DNA from: an uncultured Phycisphaera sp.
GTDB taxonomy: Bacteria > Planctomycetota > Phycisphaerae > Phycisphaerales > SM1A02
NCBI GenBank assembly: GCA_937911845.1
Contig: CALDQF010000417.1
Span: 1-6,427 of the forward strand
DNA: 6,427 bases
Direction: 5' to 3'
The notes under the pieces were generated by a model that did not search any database, was not told the origin of the DNA, and was given only the letters and a program-made list of their open reading frames with translations. Shown in pieces: positions 1 to 5,641 of the stretch. Positions within the stretch are counted from its first letter, which is position 1; each line of letters begins with the position of its first letter. The position numbers were made by a program, and so were the translations under genes.

Positions 1-764
1 CCAAAGCCTTCGGTAATGACCACGGTCAAGCCGATTCGCTCTGAACCGGTGATGGCCACTCCGAGGTCATATCCCAGCATGGCTTTCAAGTCAGCGTCAT
101 CCACCCCGCCGGCCACAATGCCCGCCACACCAACTTCGATCGCGCGCTGCACTGCGGCGTGTGAAACGCGAGCCCCGCCCACCACGATGGCACCCCGCAT
201 GTTGTCGGAGATGTGTGAAGGCTCGAGCGCTTCCTCGTGCGAAGACGTGGCCATGCAGATGGGGCCGAAGGCTTCACCACCGATTCCAAAGATGCCTTGG
301 ATCAGGGACACTTGGTTCTCAATGACCACCCCTTCACCATCGAGCACTTCCACAACTTTTCCGGGCAAGTAAGCCAAGACTTCGACCGGTGTGGAGGGGC
401 CACGCAAGATCAACTGGCCGGTGGTGTCCGAAATGCTCTCGACGACACCCGAGTGGTCGCTGAGCACTTTCGACTTCATCAAGCCAAAAATGCCTTTGGT
501 TTCTGCGAGGACATCACCCTTCTTGATCTGCATGCCCTGTTCGACTTGCAGGAGCGACCGGACGTCACCTGGAGGCACCGACAAGCGGTTGGCCATATTG
601 ATCGGCATGATGTCACCAGGCAATTCGGCTCGAGCGACCACGTCTTGGGCCCCAACGGTGGTGTTGGCTTGCACCATCACTTCGCCCCGCAAGGGAAGCA
701 CGCGGCGCTGCTTGAGCAACGTGTCGGTGGTGACTTTGAGTCCAGGGGTGTAGGCCTGTCCCAT
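1..764 (-). CDS. Uncharacterised barrel-sandwich-like protein downstream of MutL-type ATPase (C-terminus off window)
   Basis: Function unknown. The reading frame is open from an ATG at 764 to the window edge, giving 254 complete codons without a stop, so the C-terminus is missing. The start is set by a strong Shine-Dalgarno (AAGGAGA at 777-771, six bases upstream) and by a one-base overlap with the stop of the ATPase gene (TAATG). Residues about 44-125 look like a beta-rich barrel-sandwich hybrid: ARAELPGDI, then GMQIKKGDVLAET, the hairpin FGLMKSK (94-99), then SGVVESI and TGQLILRGP. A related block follows at about 126-168 (PVEVLAYLPGKVVEV, QGIFGIGGE). Residues about 188-254 are Gly/Val-rich and Rossmann-like (GAIVVGG, GVAGIVAGGVDDADL, GYDLGVAITG). 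From memory, proteins of this shape follow MutL-family genes in other bacteria, but I know no assigned role. No signal peptide or membrane segment is seen. It is probably a soluble partner of the ATPase. Confidence 0.88.
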   Translation of the reverse strand, partial: MGQAYTPGLKVTTDTLLKQRRVLPLRGEVMVQANTTVGAQDVVARAELPGDIMPINMANRLSVPPGDVRSLLQVEQGMQIKKGDVLAETKGIFGLMKSKVLSDHSGVVESISDTTGQLILRGPSTPVEVLAYLPGKVVEVLDGEGVVIENQVSLIQGIFGIGGEAFGPICMATSSHEEALEPSHISDNMRGAIVVGGARVSHAAVQRAIEVGVAGIVAGGVDDADLKAMLGYDLGVAITGSERIGLTVVITEGF

Positions 765-2593
765 TACGCATCTCCTTCATCGATGATGTTCAGTTCGCGG
801 TACCAACCTTCAACCACGTCTCGAGCCTCGTCCCGAGATTCAGGCAGCGCGATCGGTCGACCACGGGCATCCAAAATCAAGCCCACGCTTCCGCCCGTGA
901 CTTCGTGGGCCACAGGGTTCCCCGGACCCGCACCAAGATCGATGCCCCGAGCCGGCTTCACGGTCACGGTGGCGGTTTCGCCGGCCGTCAATTCGACCAA
1001 CTTGAGTTGACCGCCCAACAACTCGCCTTCGGCATTCTGGCTACCACGCATTTCCCAGCTGAATGCTGGCTTGCCCCACTTTACATCGCCAGCCGCCGCC
1101 ACACAGGTGCCCAGCACCACCAAGCAGTCTCGGGTGAAGACCTGTTCGGAGGCTTCCGCGTGCACACTGGCCAGAACACCAAGGTGCGGCATCATGAAAA
1201 TCGAGTCTTTGGCCAACGTGGTGAAGCCCTCGGGCTCAAACGCATCCACGAGCATCAACGCGGTCTGCGACATCCGGGGAGCGTGAGAAAGCACACCACC
1301 AGAAGCCACCAACAAGTCAAGCTTCATGGCATCCACAATGGTGGCGCCGCTGGTCTTCTGGCTGAAGGTGTCACCGACGGTGCGTTGCTGTTGCACACCC
1401 TTCAGAGTGGTCGCAAACTCTTTGTGCTGCACATAGGCAAGACGCAATGCTTCGCGGGCCACCGCTTGTTCAAAAACCAAAGCTTCCCGGCTCTGCGGGA
1501 TGGTGGTGGGCCGAATCATCTTGTTCTTGACCCGATTGCGGAGTTCCCGATCGTCCATACCCTCCAAATGCACCCAGCGCAGTACGTTGTCGAGCCCGGC
1601 CTCGGCCACCACGTTCGAGATGGAATAGCTCATCCCCAGGTTGGCCGAGACGGTTCGGTTGAACACACCATCAAAGACACTGAAGACGTCGGTGGTGGCC
1701 CCGCCGATGTCGACCGCCAGAGCATTCTTCCCCTGACGTTCGGCGATGGTGGTCAAAATGTTGCCGACCGCCCCTGGAGTCGGCATGATCGGCGCACTGG
1801 TCCAGCCCATCAGCTTGTCATAACCCGGAGCCTGGGCCATCACATGCTCCAAGAACATGTCGTGGATAGCGTCTCGGGCCGGCCCAAGATTTTCCTCTTC
1901 CAAAGTAGGGCGAAGATTATCAACGCATTGCAGGTCAATCGACTCATCGAAAGCGTTGTCGACTGCACCGCGGGCATGTTTGTTCCCCGCAAAAATCACC
2001 GGCATCACGAACTTGCTGCCGAAGCGGGGCTGAGGCCGAGCTGGTGCGATGCGTTCAGCGATCTCGGTGACTTTCTTTTCGTCACCACCATCCGTTCCTC
2101 CCGAGAGAAGAATCATGTCGGGACGCAACTCGCGAATGCGCTGAATCTGCTCGTGTGGCTTACGACCGTCGTTGGCGGCAATGGTGTCCATCACAATGGC
2201 CCCCGCCCCCAGAGCGGCCCGCTTGGCGCTCTCGGCGGTCATTTGTTTGACCACACCACCCACCATCATCTGCAATCCCCCACCCGCAGAACTCGTGGAG
2301 ATGTAAATGTCGCAACCGACGGGGTTGCCGTCGGCATCGGTACCCGCGGGTTGGATGATGCGTCCGTCTTCGTCGACCAACTTTCGGCCCGCTACTTCAC
2401 CGATTTCGGTGACCGCGTTGATCACGCCGATGGTGACATCCGCAAAAGGTTCTTCGACAGTGGTGGGCGCTTCCCCCCGTTGGGTCTGACGGAACGTGCC
2501 GTCAGGCTGCCGCTCGATGAACACACTCTTGGTGGTGGTCGAACCGCAATCGGTAGCAAGAATCACGTTGATCGAGTTTGGATCGATGGTCAT
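764..2593 (-). CDS. MutL/GlmL-family ASKHA ATPase (glutamate-mutase accessory-protein family), 609 aa
   Basis: A member of the MutL family named for the gene between the glutamate mutase subunit genes. It is unrelated to mismatch-repair MutL. The actin/Hsp70/sugar-kinase (ASKHA) ATPase signatures are visible: phosphate-1 loop DCGSTTTKS (15-23), a Gly-rich LLSGGTDGGDEKK (162-174), phosphate-2 loop DIGGATTD (295-302), and an adenosine-type LLVASGGVLSH (427-437). STSSAGGGLQMMVGG (99-113) is also typical of the family. Remembered clostridial members are about 460 residues, so residues about 500-609 form an extension, beta-rich and carrying TVTVKPARGIDLGAGPG and GGSVGLILDARGRP. The start at 2593 overlaps the preceding stop by four bases (ATGA). 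There is no strong ribosome site of its own, so translation is probably coupled. The family is thought to help or reactivate B12-dependent mutases, but no mutase subunit is present here, so the client is unknown. Cytoplasmic. Confidence 0.9.
   Translation of the reverse strand: MTIDPNSINVILATDCGSTTTKSVFIERQPDGTFRQTQRGEAPTTVEEPFADVTIGVINAVTEIGEVAGRKLVDEDGRIIQPAGTDADGNPVGCDIYISTSSAGGGLQMMVGGVVKQMTAESAKRAALGAGAIVMDTIAANDGRKPHEQIQRIRELRPDMILLSGGTDGGDEKKVTEIAERIAPARPQPRFGSKFVMPVIFAGNKHARGAVDNAFDESIDLQCVDNLRPTLEEENLGPARDAIHDMFLEHVMAQAPGYDKLMGWTSAPIMPTPGAVGNILTTIAERQGKNALAVDIGGATTDVFSVFDGVFNRTVSANLGMSYSISNVVAEAGLDNVLRWVHLEGMDDRELRNRVKNKMIRPTTIPQSREALVFEQAVAREALRLAYVQHKEFATTLKGVQQQRTVGDTFSQKTSGATIVDAMKLDLLVASGGVLSHAPRMSQTALMLVDAFEPEGFTTLAKDSIFMMPHLGVLASVHAEASEQVFTRDCLVVLGTCVAAAGDVKWGKPAFSWEMRGSQNAEGELLGGQLKLVELTAGETATVTVKPARGIDLGAGPGNPVAHEVTGGSVGLILDARGRPIALPESRDEARDVVEGWYRELNIIDEGDA
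771..777 (-). promoter_or_regulatory. Shine-Dalgarno for the edge gene
   Basis: AAGGAGA on the minus strand lies six bases before the ATG at 764. It sits inside the last codons of the ATPase gene. It is the strongest ribosome binding site in the window and fixes the start of the uncharacterised partner gene. Its strength suggests the partner is made at a rate at least equal to the ATPase. Confidence 0.8.
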
Positions 2594-2940
2594 GCTTTGT
2601 TCTCTGGCTCGGCCCGCTGTGCAGCGTCAATCGCTTCGATGCGGGCGGTTATGAAATCAATGCTTCCGCGATGCTCTAAGAACGCCGCGAGATGTCGGAC
2701 TTGTTCAGCGGTCATGGCTCGCAGCACCGTGCCGAGCACCGGATCTGCAAAGTGCAGCCCTTGGGCCACGGTCCAATTCAATGGCTTGGACGACTCAAGC
2801 ATCAAGAGGATCGGCGAGGTCATGCCGCGCCTGGCCACCCAACGGGCAAAGGCGTCCACGGCCGCCGACTGTTCGGGTGTGGGTTCCGCCTTTTCACCAT
2901 GAACGGCGAATGCATGTCGAAACTTGGCCCCGAAGTTCAT
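2590..2940 (-). CDS. Uncharacterised 116-aa soluble protein, coupled to the ATPase gene
   Basis: Function unknown. It begins MNFGAKFRHAF and ends AEPENKA. I chose the ATG at 2940 rather than an in-frame ATG at 3102. GGGAG at 2953-2949 lies eight bases upstream, the ATG overlaps the previous stop as ATGA, and the longer form would lie inside the membrane-protein gene with a low-complexity, Arg/Gly-rich leader. The body looks mostly helical: a Pro/Glu/Gln linker (about 18-22), a helix FARWVARRGMTSP (31-43), a conserved-looking LESSKPLNW (48-56) and LHFADPVL (61-68), then a C-terminal helix pair containing FLEHRGSIDFITARIEA. From memory, small proteins with an RGM.xPA..LES..PL pattern occur near MutL-type genes elsewhere. 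It has no membrane segment or metal motif. The four-base overlaps on both sides suggest co-translation with, and possibly binding to, the ATPase or the membrane protein. Confidence 0.82.
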   Translation of the reverse strand: MNFGAKFRHAFAVHGEKAEPTPEQSAAVDAFARWVARRGMTSPILLMLESSKPLNWTVAQGLHFADPVLGTVLRAMTAEQVRHLAAFLEHRGSIDFITARIEAIDAAQRAEPENKA

Positions 2941-3377
2941 GACTGAGGCTCCCAATGGTTTGCCAAGATCGATCCCACTCTGGGGGTCGCCATGTCTTCG
3001 TAGACCGGCATGATTCGAGCCTTGGAAAACCGGTGGGTCTTGGTCGGCACGACCAGCCAAACACCGGGACGATCCAACACGATCTGATCCACGGCATCCC
3101 AACGAATACTGCGTGGGGCAAAGGTTGCGTGGGTCGCGGTGATCCCTTGGGCGGTGGCTTCAAACCGTGTGGGGAAGAAATAGCGGCCATTTACCAGAAG
3201 CGGCACCAGCACCACCAGTGGCGCGATCCAAGGAGACTCCTCCCAAAGGGCGTACGCCACCAACAACAGCACCCCAAGGATCAAAACACCCAATGCCGGT
3301 CGTTGCCGCAACGGCCATCCCGCCCAGCGGGTGATCTCGTCTTGAGACGTCGTCAGGCTGGTGGAGACCGCGTTCAT
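2937..3377 (-). CDS. Small two-helix membrane protein with PH-like C-terminal domain
   Basis: 146 residues. A polar N-terminus (1-25) is followed by two hydrophobic helices: about 27-45 (ALGVLILGVLLLVAYAL) and about 50-66 (WIAPLVVLVPLLV). The rest (about 67-140) reads as alternating beta strands: YFFPTRFEATAQGI, RSIRWDAVDQIVL, GVWLVVPTK. That architecture, a helical hairpin then a PH-like beta domain, matches the bacterial PH-domain membrane proteins of unknown function. It is probably anchored in the cytoplasmic membrane with the beta domain in the cytosol. The gene starts 35 bp after nadC and overlaps the next gene by four bases. No good Shine-Dalgarno precedes the ATG at 3377, so it may be translated by readthrough from nadC, or the true start may differ. 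The family assignment is by shape, not by a diagnostic motif. Confidence 0.78.
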   Translation of the reverse strand: MNAVSTSLTTSQDEITRWAGWPLRQRPALGVLILGVLLLVAYALWEESPWIAPLVVLVPLLVNGRYFFPTRFEATAQGITATHATFAPRSIRWDAVDQIVLDRPGVWLVVPTKTHRFSKARIMPVYEDMATPRVGSILANHWEPQS

Positions 3378-3412
3378 GAACCAAGAAGAGTAGCGGATTC
3401 AACGGCTTCTCC

Positions 3413-4318
3413 CTAGAGATCGAAGCCCAGATCGAGGTTCTGAACCGAATGCGTCAGGGCCCCGACACTGATGCGATCCACTCCAGATTGGGCAACGGCT
3501 TGGATAGTGGCCTCCGAGATCCCCCCTGAGGCCTCCAATTCCACACTGGGCCGCCGATCATCGCGTCGCCGAACCGCCTCGACCATCATTTCAGGTGGCA
3601 TGTTGTCCAGCAAAATGATGTCCACGACCCCCGCGGCAAAGGACAACACCGTGTCCAGCTGTTCCAAGGTGTCCACTTCAACCTCAACAAATCGAATCTC
3701 CGCCATCGCTCGGGCTGCTCGGCAGGCGGCTTCCAGATCGGTCCCCAACGATCGCATGGTGGCGAGATGGTTGTCTTTGAAAAGAGCAGCATCAAACAAC
3801 CCAAATCGATGCAATCGTCCTCCACCACAATGCACGGCGTACTTCTGCAGCCCACGCAAACCAGGCAAGGTCTTTCGGGTTTCGCAGATGGCGGCCTGGG
3901 TGCCAGCGACCAAGTCAACCAGCCGCCGCGTGGCGGTCGCAATGCCCGAGAGGTGCCCCAGCAGATTCAACATGGTCCGCTCCACCGTGAGGAGATCGGC
4001 ATGACGGCCCTCCAATGTGGCCACGACCGCTCCTGCCTCGACCCGGTCACCGTCGACGGCGGCCAAATCCACCTCGGCCTCCATGCCAAACCCGGCCAAA
4101 ACCTCCTCCAGGAGGCTCAAACCGCAGATTACTCCGGGGACCCGGGCTCCGATCTGGATCTTGACCCGTTGCTCAGAGGGCACCGAGGCTTCAGAGGTGA
4201 CATCGCAGCCATCGCCAAGATCTTCGACACGAGCCACTTGGATCAAACTCGAACGAACCGTGCGTGGAGCGAGTGCGTCGAGCATTTTTTGGTTTGAAAT
4301 CGACTGTGATCCGTTCAC
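3413..4318 (-). CDS. nadC: Nicotinate-nucleotide pyrophosphorylase (quinolinate phosphoribosyltransferase)
   Basis: Converts quinolinate and PRPP to nicotinate mononucleotide, CO2 and pyrophosphate, the entry step from de novo quinolinate into NAD synthesis. It is a cytoplasmic enzyme, usually a dimer or hexamer. The 301 residues match the usual 280-300. Motifs in order: ERTMLNLLGHLSGIAT (113-128), the substrate-binding ETRKTLPGLR (146-155), KYAVHCGGGRLHR (159-171), KDNH (181-184), EVEVDT (212-217), LLDN (236-239), LEASGGI (261-267) and the phosphate-binding SVGALTHSV (285-293). The active-site Arg and Lys positions of these motifs look intact. The start is a GTG at 4318 with GAGGAG nine bases upstream. 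No nadA or nadB is in view. It heads the minus-strand block and may be co-transcribed with the membrane protein 35 bp downstream. Confidence 0.96.
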   Translation of the reverse strand: MNGSQSISNQKMLDALAPRTVRSSLIQVARVEDLGDGCDVTSEASVPSEQRVKIQIGARVPGVICGLSLLEEVLAGFGMEAEVDLAAVDGDRVEAGAVVATLEGRHADLLTVERTMLNLLGHLSGIATATRRLVDLVAGTQAAICETRKTLPGLRGLQKYAVHCGGGRLHRFGLFDAALFKDNHLATMRSLGTDLEAACRAARAMAEIRFVEVEVDTLEQLDTVLSFAAGVVDIILLDNMPPEMMVEAVRRRDDRRPSVELEASGGISEATIQAVAQSGVDRISVGALTHSVQNLDLGFDL

Positions 4319-4351
4319 ACCTGCACGCTCCTCAACCTAGCATCGCAAATC
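4319..4351. other. 33-bp divergent intergenic gap
   Basis: This is all the DNA between the starts of nadC (minus) and the transporter (plus). It holds the nadC ribosome site but no recognisable Shine-Dalgarno for the plus-strand gene. I saw no clear -35/-10 pair for either direction. Promoters must therefore lie partly inside the opposite gene's coding region, or the transcripts have very short leaders. Confidence 0.7.
4328..4333 (-). promoter_or_regulatory. Shine-Dalgarno supporting the GTG start of nadC
   Basis: GAGGAG on the minus strand lies nine bases before the GTG at 4318. It supports this GTG over the internal ATG at codon 12. The site occupies the short gap between nadC and the divergent transporter gene. 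Confidence 0.65.
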
Positions 4352-5218
4352 ATGGACACATCTACACCTTTGCACCCGATTGAAGCATCCGCACTGCATG
4401 CACGCCGTGAGCGTGTGTTCTTGGTGCTGGCTGGGCTATTTCTGGGTTCACTCACCATGTTGAATATCCTGGGCATTTCACGCTTCGTAAAATTGTTCAC
4501 TCTGGGGCCCGAAGAGGCTCCTTGGGTCTTTGCCGTCGCCGTGGGCGTCATTCCCTATCCGGTGACATTTCTGTGTACGGACTTTATCAGTGAGTTCTAC
4601 GGCCGCGCTCGCGCAAACGCCGTGGTTTGGATGGGATTGGCACTCAATATTTTTGTGGTCGGCGTGCTGTGGATCGGTGGGGCCCTGCCCGGATATGAAG
4701 CCCTTGATGGCGATGGTGCCATCGCCAAAGATGCCGCCGGTCGACTTCCAATCTTTTTTGAAGTGCGGGCCCTCGCTTTTGGTGCGGTGGTGGCTTCCAT
4801 GCTGGCGTATTTGGCCGCACAGTTGTGTGATGTGCACGTGTTCCATTTCTGGAAACGGGTGACGCAAGGGAAGCACCTCTGGCTCCGGAACAACGGTTCC
4901 ACTCTGGTCAGCCAAGTGGTGGATACCGGTACGGTCATTCTGGTGACCTACTGGATTGGTGGACTGGCGGGTGTGATTGATGAATCAAGACCGGTCTCCG
5001 GTCAGCTCCTGCTGCTGATGGCCACTGGCTACCTCTTCAAATTCAGCTTCGCATTGATCGATACCATCCCGTTTTATTTGGGTTCCAGATGGCTCAGACG
5101 CTATTTGCGATATGACCCCATCACCGAAAAGAATTTGACCGAGGACGAAGCATGTCAATCTTCAGCCGCATTCTCGATGGATCCATCCCCTGCCACCGAG
5201 TCTACGAAGACGAACTAA
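4352..5218 (+). CDS. yhhQ: YhhQ-family queuosine-precursor transporter
   Basis: Membrane transporter of the YhhQ/DUF165 (Vut_1) family. The E. coli member imports queuosine precursors (preQ0, preQ1) used to modify tRNA wobble positions. Six hydrophobic segments are seen at about 21-41, 57-77, 90-110, 138-158, 184-204 and 216-244. Family motifs are clear: PYPVTFLCTDFISEFYGR (68-85), FEVRALAFGAVVASMLAYL (136-154), QLCDVHVFHFWKRVTQGK (157-174), then LWLRNNGSTLVSQVVDT (176-192). At 288 residues it is longer than the roughly 220-residue E. coli protein. Part of the excess is an N-terminal leader of about 20 residues, and part is a polar tail from about 255. Its last 22 residues are read through the start of the HIT gene in another frame. 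No Shine-Dalgarno precedes the ATG at 4352. No other queuosine genes are in the window, so the exact substrate is inferred from the family. Confidence 0.9.
   Translation: MDTSTPLHPIEASALHARRERVFLVLAGLFLGSLTMLNILGISRFVKLFTLGPEEAPWVFAVAVGVIPYPVTFLCTDFISEFYGRARANAVVWMGLALNIFVVGVLWIGGALPGYEALDGDGAIAKDAAGRLPIFFEVRALAFGAVVASMLAYLAAQLCDVHVFHFWKRVTQGKHLWLRNNGSTLVSQVVDTGTVILVTYWIGGLAGVIDESRPVSGQLLLLMATGYLFKFSFALIDTIPFYLGSRWLRRYLRYDPITEKNLTEDEACQSSAAFSMDPSPATESTKTN
5141..5145 (+). promoter_or_regulatory. Shine-Dalgarno for the HIT gene inside the transporter gene
   Basis: GAGGA lies six bases before the ATG at 5152, within the coding sequence of the transporter. It supports the start of the HIT gene there, and therefore a genuine 67-bp out-of-frame overlap. 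Confidence 0.7.
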
Positions 5219-5565
5219 CACTCGCGTTCTTGGACATCAACCCCTTGGCTCCTGGGCACACCTTGGTGATTCCCAAAGAAGTCCAAGCAACCATTATGGA
5301 TTTAAGTGAAGAGTCAGCCGCAGGAATCGGCCGGGTGCTTCCCCGCATCACGCGCGCCGCGTGTGCCGCGGCCGGAGTTCAAGAATGCAACATCATTCAA
5401 AACAATGGTGCTGGTGCGGGACAAGAAGTCATGCATGTCCATTTTCATGTCATTCCAAAGTCTTCTGAATTTGGTTTACGAAAACAATGGACGCCGCGCC
5501 CACTGCACGAGCCCGAGGCAGAAGAAATCCTTCGCATCATGCAAGCATCCGTCGGACAGGAATAA
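5152..5565 (+). CDS. HIT-family (HINT-like) nucleotide hydrolase/transferase
   Basis: Histidine-triad protein, 137 residues, the usual length. Such proteins cleave nucleoside phosphoramidates or other alpha-phosphate adducts of AMP/GMP through a histidine nucleophile; the natural substrate cannot be told here. N-terminal FSRILDGSIPCHRVYEDE (4-21) and LAFLDINPLAPGHTLVIPK (24-42) are classic. NNGAGAGQEVMHVHFHVIPK (84-103) carries the histidine triad, with the middle His97 the expected nucleophile. The CxxC-type zinc ligands common in bacterial homologues near the N-terminus are Ser2 and Ser5 here, so a zinc site is unlikely. Start ATG 5152 has GAGGA six bases upstream. It overlaps the transporter gene by 67 bp and is followed at once by a strong terminator, so the two plus-strand genes probably form an operon. 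Cytoplasmic. Confidence 0.95.
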   Translation: MSIFSRILDGSIPCHRVYEDELTLAFLDINPLAPGHTLVIPKEVQATIMDLSEESAAGIGRVLPRITRAACAAAGVQECNIIQNNGAGAGQEVMHVHFHVIPKSSEFGLRKQWTPRPLHEPEAEEILRIMQASVGQE

Positions 5566-5582
5566 TCCCAGCATCGATAACA

Positions 5583-5613
5583 AAAAAGGCGGCCTCTTTG
5601 AGGCCGCCTTTTT
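5583..5613. terminator. Symmetric intrinsic terminator, probably bidirectional
   Basis: A perfect nine-base-pair GC-rich stem, GGCGGCCTC (5588-5596) with GAGGCCGCC (5600-5608), closes a three-base loop. It is flanked by five or six A before and five T after, which can extend the pairing. On either strand the stem is followed by a T run, so it can end transcription from the HIT gene (stop at 5565) and from the convergent ppdK gene (stop at 5642). It is the only recognisable feature between these two genes. Confidence 0.93.
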
Positions 5614-5641
5614 GATTTGGGTCAAAGATCCCCCTACTGGA

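Noticed and set aside
237..1010. 257-codon plus-strand frame opposite the edge protein
   Set aside because: It is antisense to the coupled edge gene and the end of the ATPase, with no family motifs.
764..2593. DNA mismatch repair MutL
   Set aside because: The shared name is a coincidence. The protein has ASKHA phosphate loops (DCGSTTTKS, DIGGATTD) and none of the GHKL motifs of mismatch-repair MutL.
905..2902. 665-codon open frame on the plus strand opposite the ATPase gene
   Set aside because: It mirrors the ATPase and small-protein genes, has a His/Arg/Gly-rich composition with no recognisable domain, and has no ribosome site. The opposite strand carries clear family motifs. Its length follows from GC-rich codon choice.
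2590..3102. 170-residue version of the small protein starting at 3102
   Set aside because: The extra 54 residues lie inside the membrane-protein gene and look like out-of-frame translation. The ATG at 2940 has GGGAG at a good distance and an ATGA junction.
5583..5613. Inverted repeat as a mobile-element end or small RNA
   Set aside because: A short perfect GC stem with flanking A and T tracts between two convergent stops is fully explained as a two-way terminator.
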